Shown: in pieces, positions 10,381-19,820 of the stretch | Layout: every line of letters begins with the position of its first letter | Position numbering within the stretch: position 1 is the first letter of the stretch | Origin: Rhizophagus sp. LPA8_4_AMF | Taxonomy: Eukaryota > Glomeromycota > Glomeromycetes > Glomerales > Glomeraceae | NCBI GenBank assembly: GCA_021464525.1 | Contig: JADRCO010001071.1 | Span: 1 to 22,830, forward strand | Reading direction: 5' to 3' | Length of the DNA: 22,830 nucleotides | Notes under the pieces: generated by a model | Told to the model about the DNA's origin: nothing | What the model saw: the letters and a program-made list of their open reading frames with translations, nothing else | The model's database searches: none | Program-made: the position numbers and the translations under genes

Positions 10381-10913
10381 GGAATTTTAAAAATAACTTG
10401 CCCTTTCTTGTTTCACAAAAAATAAAATGTGGTTTTGCTATGCATTAAAATTCGGAGTAAATTTTTATTTTCTAAATTTGAAACGATCAATATTAAAGTA
10501 ACTAAGATCAACAACACGCAACACGCATCAAAACAAATATCGGTGTTCTCGATTCAAATAATAGAATAATGAATTGTTATTTTTTTTTTTTTCTTTATAT
10601 TATTTTAATATGAAAGAAAGTTGGATGAATATAAAGCAGAAAAAATAAATAAATAAATAAATAGCAAATAAACTTATTAATTCACAAATTCTAATTAAAG
10701 AATTTGTTTGCTCATTTTGGATAGATTGAGGTGAATATTATGCAAAAATTGAGGATTGTTGTGAATTTTCTTTTTTCTATTACGAAAATCTTAATTGATA
10801 AACTTTCCTGTACATCTGAAGTGAATTCATAATGATCTCTTCCCGCATAGTCCTACATACGTTAAAGAAGCATGATGATTGACAAAACAGATATTTTTAT
10901 CTAGAAATTTTAG

Positions 10914-10921
10914 TATAAAAG
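10914..10921 (+). promoter_or_regulatory. Candidate TATA box of HMG gene 3
   Basis: TATAAAAG, a canonical TATA box, sits 170 bp upstream of the first ATG (11091) and about 200 bp upstream of the second (11121). It is the best single TATA match near any of the four genes. Confidence 0.4.
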
Positions 10922-11090
10922 TCTGGACACTAAAACGTTTTTTTCATTTTATTTTGAGCTTATCGCTTCTTTACTCTTTATTCATTATATCAAAAAAAAA
11001 AATCATAATAATTTTTTTTTTTTAAGTTTTAATTAACATTGTTCATCCAATTATTATTAAATTTATACTTTGTCCATTTTCTTAAATTTT

Positions 11091-12020
11091 ATGAATTTTT
11101 TAAAAATCGAATCACCAAAAATGTCATGTCAAACTACTTCTATAATTTCTAAGGAATCGCCTTTAATGTCACTTCCGTTCCCACCTACTATTAGTGCCTC
11201 AGATATTATAAATAAACGCAAACCTTGTAGATTTATATCAAAGAGTCCAAATGCATTTTTGATTTATCGTAAAGCCTTTTTAGATTATTTATCTCTTACG
11301 AATCACAACCTTAGAATGACGGAAGTCTCTAAATTAGTGAGCAGTCACTGGAAGAATGAAACAGAACTTGTTAAAGATGCGTATCGTAAGATTTCACAAG
11401 AAGTAGAAACTGAATTAAGCGAAAAACGTAAAGATTGCGTTTCTTATAGAGTTGTATGGAAAAATTCTAAATACAATGCCACTCGTAAACGAAATAAATG
11501 TGGAAAAATGGGAAAGACGATGAAAAATAAAGGAAATAAATTCGATGCTATTACAAAATTCAAACCTACGACCAACCGTGGAAATATATTTTATCAATTT
11601 GTGCCCGCATTTCCTAATATGGAACATAATTCAAAGAGTTCAAAAAAGCATGAGAAAGAAGTTATTTCAACTTCTGATCATGAAATTGTTGAAAATGTGT
11701 GTAATTCTCCAGAGATTTCTTCCCAGAATTCAGAATATTCAGAAAATTCGGATCATTCAGAACATTCAGAGCATTCAGAGCATTCAGAACATTTAGAATA
11801 TTCAGAATTTAACGAGTTTAATGAATTTCCTAATTATCAAAATTATGATTTGGATTGTAATCAACTATACACAAATTTTAATAATTATAATGATTTTAAT
11901 GATCAGTTTTCTGAATCCCTTATAAATGAACAGCAAGAACAATTAATTTATCAAAATATTCAAAAAAATAATAGTATTTACGAATTTGGATTGGATTGGT
12001 ATTTACAAAACTTTATTTAA
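11091..12020 (+). CDS. MATA-HMG-type HMG-box protein with acidic HSE repeats (HMG gene 3)
   Basis: A 309-residue frame from the first ATG, predicted to be a nuclear HMG-box regulator. ATG 11091 has T at -3. The next in-frame ATG, 11121 (299 aa), has A at -3 and an AAAA context like gene 2, so it may be the true or a second start. The frame is open upstream to 11070, but only through a TTG. Residues 29-32 are PFPP. The HMG box is at about 50-110: KSPNAFLIYRKAF (51-63), VSKL-x3-HW (79-87), VKDAYRK (94-100). A basic tail (112-150) carries V-V-W-K, matching gene 2. The C-terminal half contains four HSE tripeptides (222-233) from a 9-bp tandem repeat inside a longer SEx/NEF-rich acidic stretch, then an Asn/Tyr/Phe-rich end. 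A 24-bp minisatellite begins 120 bp after the stop. Confidence 0.92.
   Translation: MNFLKIESPKMSCQTTSIISKESPLMSLPFPPTISASDIINKRKPCRFISKSPNAFLIYRKAFLDYLSLTNHNLRMTEVSKLVSSHWKNETELVKDAYRKISQEVETELSEKRKDCVSYRVVWKNSKYNATRKRNKCGKMGKTMKNKGNKFDAITKFKPTTNRGNIFYQFVPAFPNMEHNSKSSKKHEKEVISTSDHEIVENVCNSPEISSQNSEYSENSDHSEHSEHSEHSEHLEYSEFNEFNEFPNYQNYDLDCNQLYTNFNNYNDFNDQFSESLINEQQEQLIYQNIQKNNSIYEFGLDWYLQNFI
11725..11810 (+). repeat. 9-bp coding tandem repeat in HMG gene 3
   Basis: The core 11754-11789 is four in-frame copies of CAT-TCA-GA(A/G), encoding HSE four times. Degenerate copies on both sides encode SEY, SEN, HLE, YSE and NEF. Because the unit is a multiple of three, length changes would keep the frame. 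Confidence 0.9.
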
Positions 12021-12139
12021 TTTTTATTTTAAAAAATCATTTTTATATACATAAAGCAAAACTATGACTTTTGTAAATATGGTTTCTTTATGTATACTTT
12101 ATTTTATTTCACTTTTTCTGCGTTTTATCAGTGGGATTT

Positions 12140-12384
12140 AGTTTAATAGAAACTTTTTGGAATTCGTTTAATAAACCTTCGGGATTCGTTTAATAAAAAC
12201 ACTTGGGAATTCGTATTAAGCAAACACTTGGAATTCGTATTATAAAAACACTTCGAATTCGTTTATTAGAAACACTTGGAATTCGTTTAACACAAACACT
12301 TGGAATTCGTTTATTACAAACACTTGATTCATATACAAAACACTTGGAATTCGTTTTAAGGAATTTGTTTTAAACATAAACACT
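12140..12384. repeat. 24-bp minisatellite downstream of HMG gene 3
   Basis: Nine recognisable copies with core CACTTGGAATTCG separated by TTTA-type spacers. The AATTCG element recurs at 12161, 12208, 12232, 12256, 12280, 12304 and 12348, four successive intervals being exactly 24 bp; outer copies are 22-25 bp and more diverged. This is the pattern expected of slippage or unequal exchange with older edges. An AATAAA at 12467-12472 lies beyond it, so the array may be inside the gene 3 transcript. Confidence 0.92.
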
Positions 12385-12466
12385 TTTAATTTTAATTATA
12401 TTGTAATATTTTTTTTCTTTTTCTTCTAAATAACTAAGTACCTTATGAATTTCTATTGTAAGCAAA

Positions 12467-12472
12467 AATAAA
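12467..12472 (+). terminator. Possible polyadenylation signal of HMG gene 3
   Basis: AATAAA about 450 bp after the stop codon. Fungal poly(A) signals are degenerate and AATAAA is frequent by chance in this DNA, so this is only a candidate. Confidence 0.2.
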
Positions 12473-12711
12473 ATTTATCATATCATTACGTGTTGATTAT
12501 TATAAAATGTTTATGATATTGTTTGATAATATTATGTGAAATTTCTTATGTAAAAATAAAAAAAAAACTGACATTCAAGTAAACAATTTTAGTTTCAGAT
12601 ATTTGCTGTTTACGCTATTTGTATTACAAAGATGCAGCGTTCCTATTATCTTTTACCTGATTTGTAATAGCCACATTGTATGCCATAACCAATTATATTA
12701 ATGAATTTTCT

Positions 12712-12736
12712 TTGCCACCCGATCGATTTGTGGCAA
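12712..12736. repeat. Hairpin with 7-bp arms
   Basis: TTGCCAC (12712-12718) and GTGGCAA (12730-12736) pair across an 11-nt loop. The stem is richer in G+C than the surroundings. No gene is attached to it. Confidence 0.5.
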
Positions 12737-14617
12737 TTGTTAACGAAATTGGAAAATGCTTTATGACGATTTAACAATTTATTAAAAATATTTTGTCGAT
12801 TGAAATGTTGAGAACTTCATTCAGATAAAATTCAGATAAGAAATTTTGGGTTGTTTAATCCAACTATTTTTATCAGATTTTTTTTTTTATTTTTTTTGAC
12901 GATTCAATAGAATGTGTGTGAATAATTATTACATAATAGTACATGCACTAAATTTCATGCATATGTGGGCATAGTAAGATAATAGTAAACTTGGCATTTA
13001 ATACTAAAATTTTTTTTATTTGATAAATAAATAAATTCATCTGTTATCCATAAACGGTTAACGGTTGCACAAATATTTCACAAAATTATTAGGTTACTGA
13101 ATTGATAGCTATTTAAAAATTAAAACTTAATATTGCTACTATTCGTGTGTGCAAAATAAAAAAAAACAAAAGGTGGCTTGCATTGTTTGTTACTTTTGTT
13201 TGTAATTCATGTGGCTGTCCTATTACGAGATTGTTTCCGGATTAAACAAAAGTTTCGGCTGAATAAACAAAACTGTCTAGAACTTAAAGATTAATGATTT
13301 TATTGGATGTTATTTATTTATTATTTGTTTACGTCTCCTATTATTATTTTTTGTTATACCCTAAATTTAGCTATTCCAAATATTGTTCAAAGATTATGAA
13401 AAATTAACTGTTGGGTGACATTATAAAACAGCAAAGAAATTTCTTTTGTTTACATAAACTTACTTTACATTCAAATCTTACCTTCTTTAAATGCACACTA
13501 ATATTTTGCAGAATTGTTGTTACTGCACCTGCAACTTTAAGTTGGTTGGAACATGTGGAGGGCCTGTATACTGTAATTTAATTAACATGACATACCAATA
13601 AAAAGAATTCTATATAACTTCAAACTGCAAGAATCTTTTAAAAAAAAGAATTCTATTTGTAATAACACTTCTTTAAATAACAAAACGTAATGTTGTTTTC
13701 ATTATTGCGTAATAAGAATAATAGAAACTAAGAATGGATTCAGAATCATGTTAATGCTTTCCCACCGAAAAAAGGTGATTTTTTCATCCAGAATTATCTG
13801 AGTTGATATAATTTATATTGAAGCATGAGGAATTTCATCATATGCTTTATAATCAAGTAGCCGTCCTGCGCCTCACCTTCGTTATAGAATGGGTAAGGTA
13901 GAGAAAGCGAAGAATTCTAAGTTTGTATTTGGTAAATCAATCGTAACAAAGGTAGAAAAGTTCATCAAATAAAAAATTCGCTAAAAAACGAGCCATGCAC
14001 CATTACATAATTCACGTGATCAAGAATATCTACTCAACAAATAAAAGACTCAATCCTAAAATGCGCAGCGCATTTTTTTTTTATTTTTAGTGAACAGGAA
14101 ATGCGCAGCACTTCTATTAATAGAAGATATTTGTCACGTGAGGCCCTTATAACATAACTAAACCTTTTTCGGAACACCTTGCAGAAAAAAAATATATATA
14201 TAATAGACAAAAATTTAATAGCCCCACGATAAGTATATAAAATAAGCTCACTCATTAGGAAATCGAAAACCTTGTTTCGCATCTCGCATCTCATAATAAG
14301 GTATGCCATGTCAATTCAAACGTTAACAGTTAAATATTGAGTAATTGCGTTACTACGCCACGCATAATTATTTTACCGAATTTAAGGTAAGACCAATAAA
14401 TCACCTCTAAAGATATTGACTACATATAACACAAAAGGTTACATCAAACACAAAAATCTTTATTTTTTTTTTTTTGAAATAATTAAGGGTTCCCTTATCC
14501 AAATAATAACTGAAGTTGATTAAAATTTCTCTTTCTTTACATATTATTTATATAATTTGAAAACACAAACTTCTAATTGTTCTGGGATTCAAGTTCTTTA
14601 ATGACAAACTGGTTCTC

Positions 14618-15097
14618 GACATCCATTTTTTCCGACATACCCTTTACTTAACAACAAGACACATTCCCGAGCGATCATTTGTCATTTTTTTCCGACATGA
14701 CATTATCCCGAAGATATTTTCTCAGCGGAATATTTTCTCAAAAATTGATTACGAAAAATGTAACTTCGAGTTATTAATAATAATTTTTTTTTTTAATATG
14801 ATGCTTTATAAATTGTAATTTTATATTGATGATGAAACAATGTTTTAATGTTTGCAAATAATTATACAAATAATGTTTTACAATAAATATAATAAATATG
14901 ATATACAAAATAAAAATGTTGTCTATAAACTAACTAAGCCATTTCATAAAATATCTCTTTCGTCCTGTATGTATATCTTTGAGACAAATGTCATGTCCGT
15001 CGAGAAAAATGTCATGTAAGAAATGTTCATTCGGAAATATGTTTTATCGGGCAATCGTTATTGGGCAAAGGGTACATCAGGAAATAATATAGATGTA
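14618..15097. mobile_element. ~480-bp non-autonomous DNA-transposon-like element with long imperfect inverted ends
   Basis: The left end (from GACATC at 14618 through CCGACATACCCTTTACTTAA) matches the reverse complement of the right end (TACATC from 15097, through CTGATGTACCCTTTGCCCAA), and weaker inverted similarity continues for about 100 bp inward. Both arms consist of alternating short units such as 'CCGACATGACAT', 'TCCCGA' and 'ACATTT'. The middle (about 14765-14950) is plain AT-rich DNA without coding capacity. Arrays of CCCGAAA/GACATTT-like units are known from the ends of DNA transposons in several eukaryotes; which superfamily this belongs to cannot be told here. The exact boundaries and a target-site duplication are uncertain. 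Confidence 0.55.
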
Positions 15098-18000
15098 ACT
15101 TTTTTTTCATTGAATTTATGACTTGAAAAATATTCACGACAACTAACCACATTCAGTAAGTAAATTATGGACAGAAATAAACAATATTCTGCAGATGAAG
15201 TTAATTTTCAGCAATTTGTTAAAGAAAAAAAGGTAATTCTTGTTTATTTAAGAATATAACCGAATATAACCGACCAATTATCCAGAAAAGTGGTTTACGT
15301 TAGGAATAAAATACAATACAATTATACAGAATAGTAGTTATTAAGTCAATTACCAGGAGGATGGGTTATTAATCTTAATAAAAACATTTACCCGGGAAAG
15401 GATTATGCTTGTAAATAGTTGTAATTTAATAAAACAATTGCCCTTTCCGAATTCGAATTTAGTGATTTTATGTATGACAATGTTTGTTAAAAGCGTTGCT
15501 CGCTGTATCACGTCTTCGGAATAATTCAGTGTTGTCATTAAAAAATAATAATAATTACACAAATTTATTTAATAATTAAACAAAAACTTAATTCTGAAAA
15601 AATAAATTAATTACCAAACATTGTTTACGACCACATATCAATCATATTATTTAAATATTTTCAAGTATAATTTAATTGGTCACCATTAGACGAACAATTT
15701 ATTTACCGTTTAATAAAATGAATATATATGACCATCCCGAGAATGCAATACATATTTTTGACTCTTGGATTGTGCAACTCTTCCAGACCCTAAGGATATT
15801 ATAAATATATACAGTGTTTCATACATAAGTGCAAGCAGAACACATTGAAATTATAATAATTTGTAAAACCTTTCTTTGACCACTTTGTTAATTTATTTTT
15901 TGTTCAGACCTGAGAATGCGGAAAATACGGAGGACAATTTAAAAAGAAAACTTGGACCGAAATAAATTTAATATTATAAATACGCTTCGAAAATTCTATT
16001 AGAAAATATATGTTCGGGAAGTTAGACTAATTTGGCACATAAATTTTGTTGGACAAATATCTCCGTTATAATGTTTTTTTTGGGAACGTATAATAACAAT
16101 GGGAAATACAATGATTGGCTGTCAATTTCTTAAAAAGTTTGGAAAAAAAAAATTTCCAAATTTGTGACTATCCTTTCTAAAAACACCTAAACAGAAAACC
16201 GAAGTTGATTTTATTACTAAAAATGACTTTATTGGTACGGAGAGTGTGCATCAAAAAGACTATTAATATCATATAACCATAATTAGATGAAAATCTTTGA
16301 TAATCAAATTTTCATGTGCTTGAGCATCATTCTAAATTTCAATTATGAAAATGTTATTTTTAACCTACATGTTATTTTCATTTAAATGAAAGCTTATAAG
16401 CTATTTCTTATAATCTATATTCGTAAAAAAGAAAGAAAATATTTTCTAGACTTAAATTACATGATTCAATTGATTCATGTTGCGGAATGCACAATATAGT
16501 ATGTCTAGTTATGGAATTCCTTTTAAAATATTAAATCTGTGATACGGAGTATAAGATTCATGTGTGAATACTTTTGTGGAAATTCTAAATTATTAATTTC
16601 TAAAAATCGGTTTGTGCTACATTTTATCTTGCGGAGTACGTCATAATTAAAATTTTAAGATTACAATATTCTCTTTAATTGAAAGTAGATATTAAAATAA
16701 TCTATCATATTATGATGTATGATAATATCAATTTAAAATCTTCAACCATATGGAATTTTGATCTTTTGCGCCAAAAATAATAATAAAATATTAATCCGTG
16801 TTTTTTTTTATTCCATGTTATTTTCATATTTGCGGAATTTATAGCTTCAAAACAAGGAAATTATCCAAATTGGTTAGATTTTTAGTAAAAAAAAAAACAA
16901 AAAAAATCTCTCTTATGACTATAAAGATATTCTACAGTTCCCGCACTAACGTAACTGACAAGTTTCGCTAATCTTACAGCAGCCTTTTCCACTGTATCAT
17001 ATTCACGGAGTTATAGTTGTTACAGAAATTGCGGATAAATTTTTTTACAGGGAAACATGCAAACTTTGAAATATTATAAATTGAATTTAATACATGCATG
17101 ACAATAAAAGAATGTAGCGCTAACGAAACTGCGTGTAATAAGTTTGAAAGTCAAAAGGTTATATTAAAAATCATGGTTTTGGAAGATAATATAATGTACA
17201 GAATATTTTTTGGAAATTTTTATATTTAGAGAGTCGGATATTTGGAAATGAAAAGAAAGTTGACATGATAGAAAGAATTGTTATCACCGAAAGAAGAAAG
17301 GGTTGGCACTTGCATACAGTAACAATTGTTTCTACATATATAATTAGATTGAATGTAAACCATTATAAAATAAGTTGGATTTTTAATTCCGGAAAATAAA
17401 TAACAAAACGGTGAGTACCGAATTGAAAACTTAGTTATCAAGAAATAGAATAACAATATGAATAAATAAGGAAGCAGATCCTTTATATTAGATCAAACAC
17501 CAGATTGCTGCGCCGTAAAAGACATATGATTCTATTAAAGTTAGTTTCAGTTCTCCATTTTAGTCTAAATATCTCTTTCATTGATTCATTGTAAAAATGA
17601 AATTAATCTTTGAAACATTTCAACATTCATAGCGCCCAAATATGATTTAGTCTGTGTTCACAGATTTTTACGATAAATATATTTTAATATTAATAGCATA
17701 AAAGTGAGACGAATTAAAGTTACAATCTTTTTACCAATCTAGTAAAGATAATGAAATAACGCGTTCTCTTATTAAATAATATTCAATCTGTTTATAAACG
17801 TAAATATATATATTAATTATTATTAAGCAAGATTACACGTAAATAAATAAATAAAGAATATATGCGCGTGAAAACATTATTTTTTATTCTAAAATAATAA
17901 AAATAATGAATTTCTATTATATCACATAACTTATATTTATACATATCTTCTTGATAATTTCATATGTACATACTTATTAGTTTGAGGTTCCGTAACACAT

Positions 18001-18974
18001 AATATCAACAAACGCCAAAGACTAAGGCCGAATTCGCTGAGAAAATACGTGATAACATATAAATAAATGAGTGACACAGTTAATAAATGAGAAAATATAC
18101 CGCGATTATTTTTTTTTTGCTTTTTTTTGAGTTTAGTTTATCTCTAAACAAATGCGGATCACTAAAAGATATATCTATATATTTTTTTAAAAAAAATGAC
18201 AAATTGATTTAATTAATTCATTTTATTCATTTAATCAATATTAAATATTTTTAAAATAGTATTAAAAATTACCACGATATAATTGTCACTGGTTTGTTTC
18301 CCTTACTTCATTCATATATTTTATGTGACTATTGCGCAATCAAAAATTTGTAACATAATAAAAGTACACAATTGAATCAATTTTTTCTCATTTTACTAAA
18401 AAAAAAAAAAAATGTATTTAATAAACATCTTTAATAATACATTTTCATATTGTTTTTCATATTGTAACTGAAGCTACAATTATTGAAACTTCATTGTATT
18501 AAACAACCTAAAATAAATAAATATACATTGATTATTGAAATAAAATATTTGAGTTTACGTAACAGCTATATTAAATAAATCACGTGAAAATCGGGTATTA
18601 CTATAATTATATTTATAATATAATTAGTTGTCCCAATTCGGATTATTGCGCCAATAGTTTTCCATTTTTTTTTTTTTTCTTTCGCAAGAAAAAACGTTTA
18701 TTTATATTGTCGGTTTATCTTTATTATTCATTATCGGTGGCTAAATATGTTATTACATTCGAAAACGGAAAAAATTATCCGTCAAATTTTAACTACTTTT
18801 GTAAATTAAAGCAAAATTTTATCTTTATAATTGATCTTGTATTCATAATTCCTGTTTAAAGTAATGTTCGCTTTATTTTTTTTTTTTTACTTCGACTTAT
18901 AATCAATTTTTACATACAATTCATTTTCTAAAAGTGAAAGAAAGAAAGTAGTATATGACTTTTAAGAAAAAAAA

Positions 18975-19033
18975 TATTTATAAATACTACCGTTTTTTAC
19001 TAACTACCAGTTTTACCACCAGTTTACTTTCAG
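18975..19033 (+). promoter_or_regulatory. Leader region of HMG gene 4: TATA-like element or 5' UTR intron end
   Basis: TATTTATAAATA (18975-18986) is a TATA candidate 97 bp before the ATG. Just after it, TACTAAC (18998-19004), the canonical yeast branch-point sequence, is followed by three possible acceptors: CAG ending at 19010, CAG ending at 19022, and TTTCAG ending at 19033. So this stretch may instead be the end of an intron in the 5' untranslated region. The two readings are mutually exclusive for the same transcript. Confidence 0.3.
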
Positions 19034-19082
19034 TTTCATTTAAAAAACAGTTAACTCGATAGCTTTTCGTTTTAAATCAGAG

Positions 19083-19820
19083 ATGACCGTCAAAAAATGT
19101 TCAATTAATCCCATTCGAAATAAGAGAAAAGACGAAATTCCTTTCATTAGCGTGCCTTTTCCACCGGAATTAACAGTAGAGGAAATTTTGAGACGTAGAC
19201 CAGATGAAAAGCTAGGATCGAGAGCTCCAAACCGCTTTTTTATATATAGGTTAGCCTATATAAAAGAGCTCAGAAAACGAGTAGATGATACCGTCTCTAT
19301 GACAAAGATATCTCCTCATATAAGCTCATCTTGGTCTAAAGAGTCTACTACCGTAAAAGAAGCATATAAGAAATTATCAGACCAGGTGGAGGAACGATTG
19401 AAAGAAATAAGACAAAACGAAATTTTAGTTCTTATTTCCGAGAACTTTCCGCCCCAACCACGATTTCCACAACATACATTACCTCAACAACATCAACGCT
19501 CATTACCTGAACCCAGTGAAAATATTATTTTCCCTGAGGAAATTTATAATTCAACGAATTATTCTTATCCTACTTACCCGCCTTATGATCAACTTTTTTA
19601 CCCAATTGGCCCAATCGATGACGTTTTACAAAGGGATCCTATTCCCATCTTTGACTCACTTGTCTTTTGTCAGGATATGGTCAACTACGAATATAACTGG
19701 CCATATTATTATGAGTCAAATACACCATGTTTCTGGTCGGCGGTAGAAGATAATTCGATTCCAAACGACTTTATTATTATAAACGAGTCGATTCTAAATC
19801 AGCAATTCGGCTGCCAATAA
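19083..19820 (+). CDS. MATA-HMG-type HMG-box protein (HMG gene 4)
   Basis: A 245-residue frame, the shortest of the four, predicted to be a nuclear HMG-box regulator. The N-terminus is basic (KK at 4-5, RNKRK at 12-16), a possible nuclear localisation signal placed before the box rather than after it. VPFPP is at 24-28, followed by an EEILRRR helix-like stretch. The HMG box spans about 46-106: APNRFFIYRLAY (48-59), ISPHISSSW (76-84), VKEAYKKLS (91-99). Unlike genes 2 and 3 it has no basic V-[IV]-W-K tail. The box is followed by a Pro/Gln-rich segment (about 122-146) and a Tyr/Pro/Asp-rich end. ATG 19083 is preceded by G at -3 and is the first ATG after the candidate TATA or acceptor. It is separated from gene 3 by 7 kb but keeps the same orientation. 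Confidence 0.93.
   Translation: MTVKKCSINPIRNKRKDEIPFISVPFPPELTVEEILRRRPDEKLGSRAPNRFFIYRLAYIKELRKRVDDTVSMTKISPHISSSWSKESTTVKEAYKKLSDQVEERLKEIRQNEILVLISENFPPQPRFPQHTLPQQHQRSLPEPSENIIFPEEIYNSTNYSYPTYPPYDQLFYPIGPIDDVLQRDPIPIFDSLVFCQDMVNYEYNWPYYYESNTPCFWSAVEDNSIPNDFIIINESILNQQFGCQ

Larger units (their letters stand above)
8446..11090. other. Intergenic region between HMG genes 2 and 3
   Basis: 2.6 kb with no credible gene. Two open frames of 78-89 codons occur here (8712-8981 and 9391-9627), but their products are Ile/Tyr/Phe-rich translations of AT tracts without recognisable domains. The region holds a TCTA run (about 8883-8898), a small hairpin TCGGGA-A-TCCCGA (9173-9185), an AAAT run (about 10642-10663) and the promoter-like cluster listed separately. 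Confidence 0.65.
12021..19082. other. 7-kb gene-poor gap between HMG genes 3 and 4
   Basis: The longest gap in the window. No HMG-box remnant was found by eye on either strand. Besides the minisatellite and the inverted-repeat element listed separately, it holds a hairpin at 12712-12736, a 14-bp direct repeat (AAAAAGAATTCTAT) near 13601 and 13640, CACGTG sites at about 14013 and 14134 with ATGCGCAGC copies between them, and a short exon-like frame at 15167. Longer open frames on the minus strand (14034-14309, 15350-15562, 17226-17456) show no recognisable domain and are not called. Confidence 0.6.

Noticed and set aside
11070-11090. Upstream extension of HMG gene 3 to a TTG
   Set aside because: TTG is not an expected start in a fungal nuclear gene when ATGs at 11091 and 11121 are available in frame.
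11545-11796. 83-codon frame overlapping the 3' half of HMG gene 3 with an Ile-Gln-Asn repeat
   Set aside because: It is the out-of-frame reading of the 9-bp repeat in gene 3, which is open in other frames because the unit is a multiple of three.
12195-12374. Open frame of about 60 codons through the minisatellite, giving an 8-residue repeat like TLGIRLLQ
   Set aside because: It has no ATG and stays open only because the 24-bp unit is a multiple of three. The outer copies shift the frame into stops.
14034-14309. 91-codon minus-strand frame in the 7-kb gap
   Set aside because: Composition follows the AT background and no motif is recognisable. The interval is better described by its CACGTG and ATGCGCAGC repeats.
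18584-18859. 91-codon frame upstream of HMG gene 4
   Set aside because: It starts at GTG, contains a poly-Phe run from poly(T), and shows no domain. The DNA is better read as spacer with a CACGTG.
12021-19082. Expected fifth HMG gene or pseudogene in the wide gap
   Set aside because: No PFPP-coding stretch, PNAF-YRK-like stretch or VKDAY-like stretch was found by eye in any frame of the gap. A sensitive profile search could still find a heavily decayed copy.
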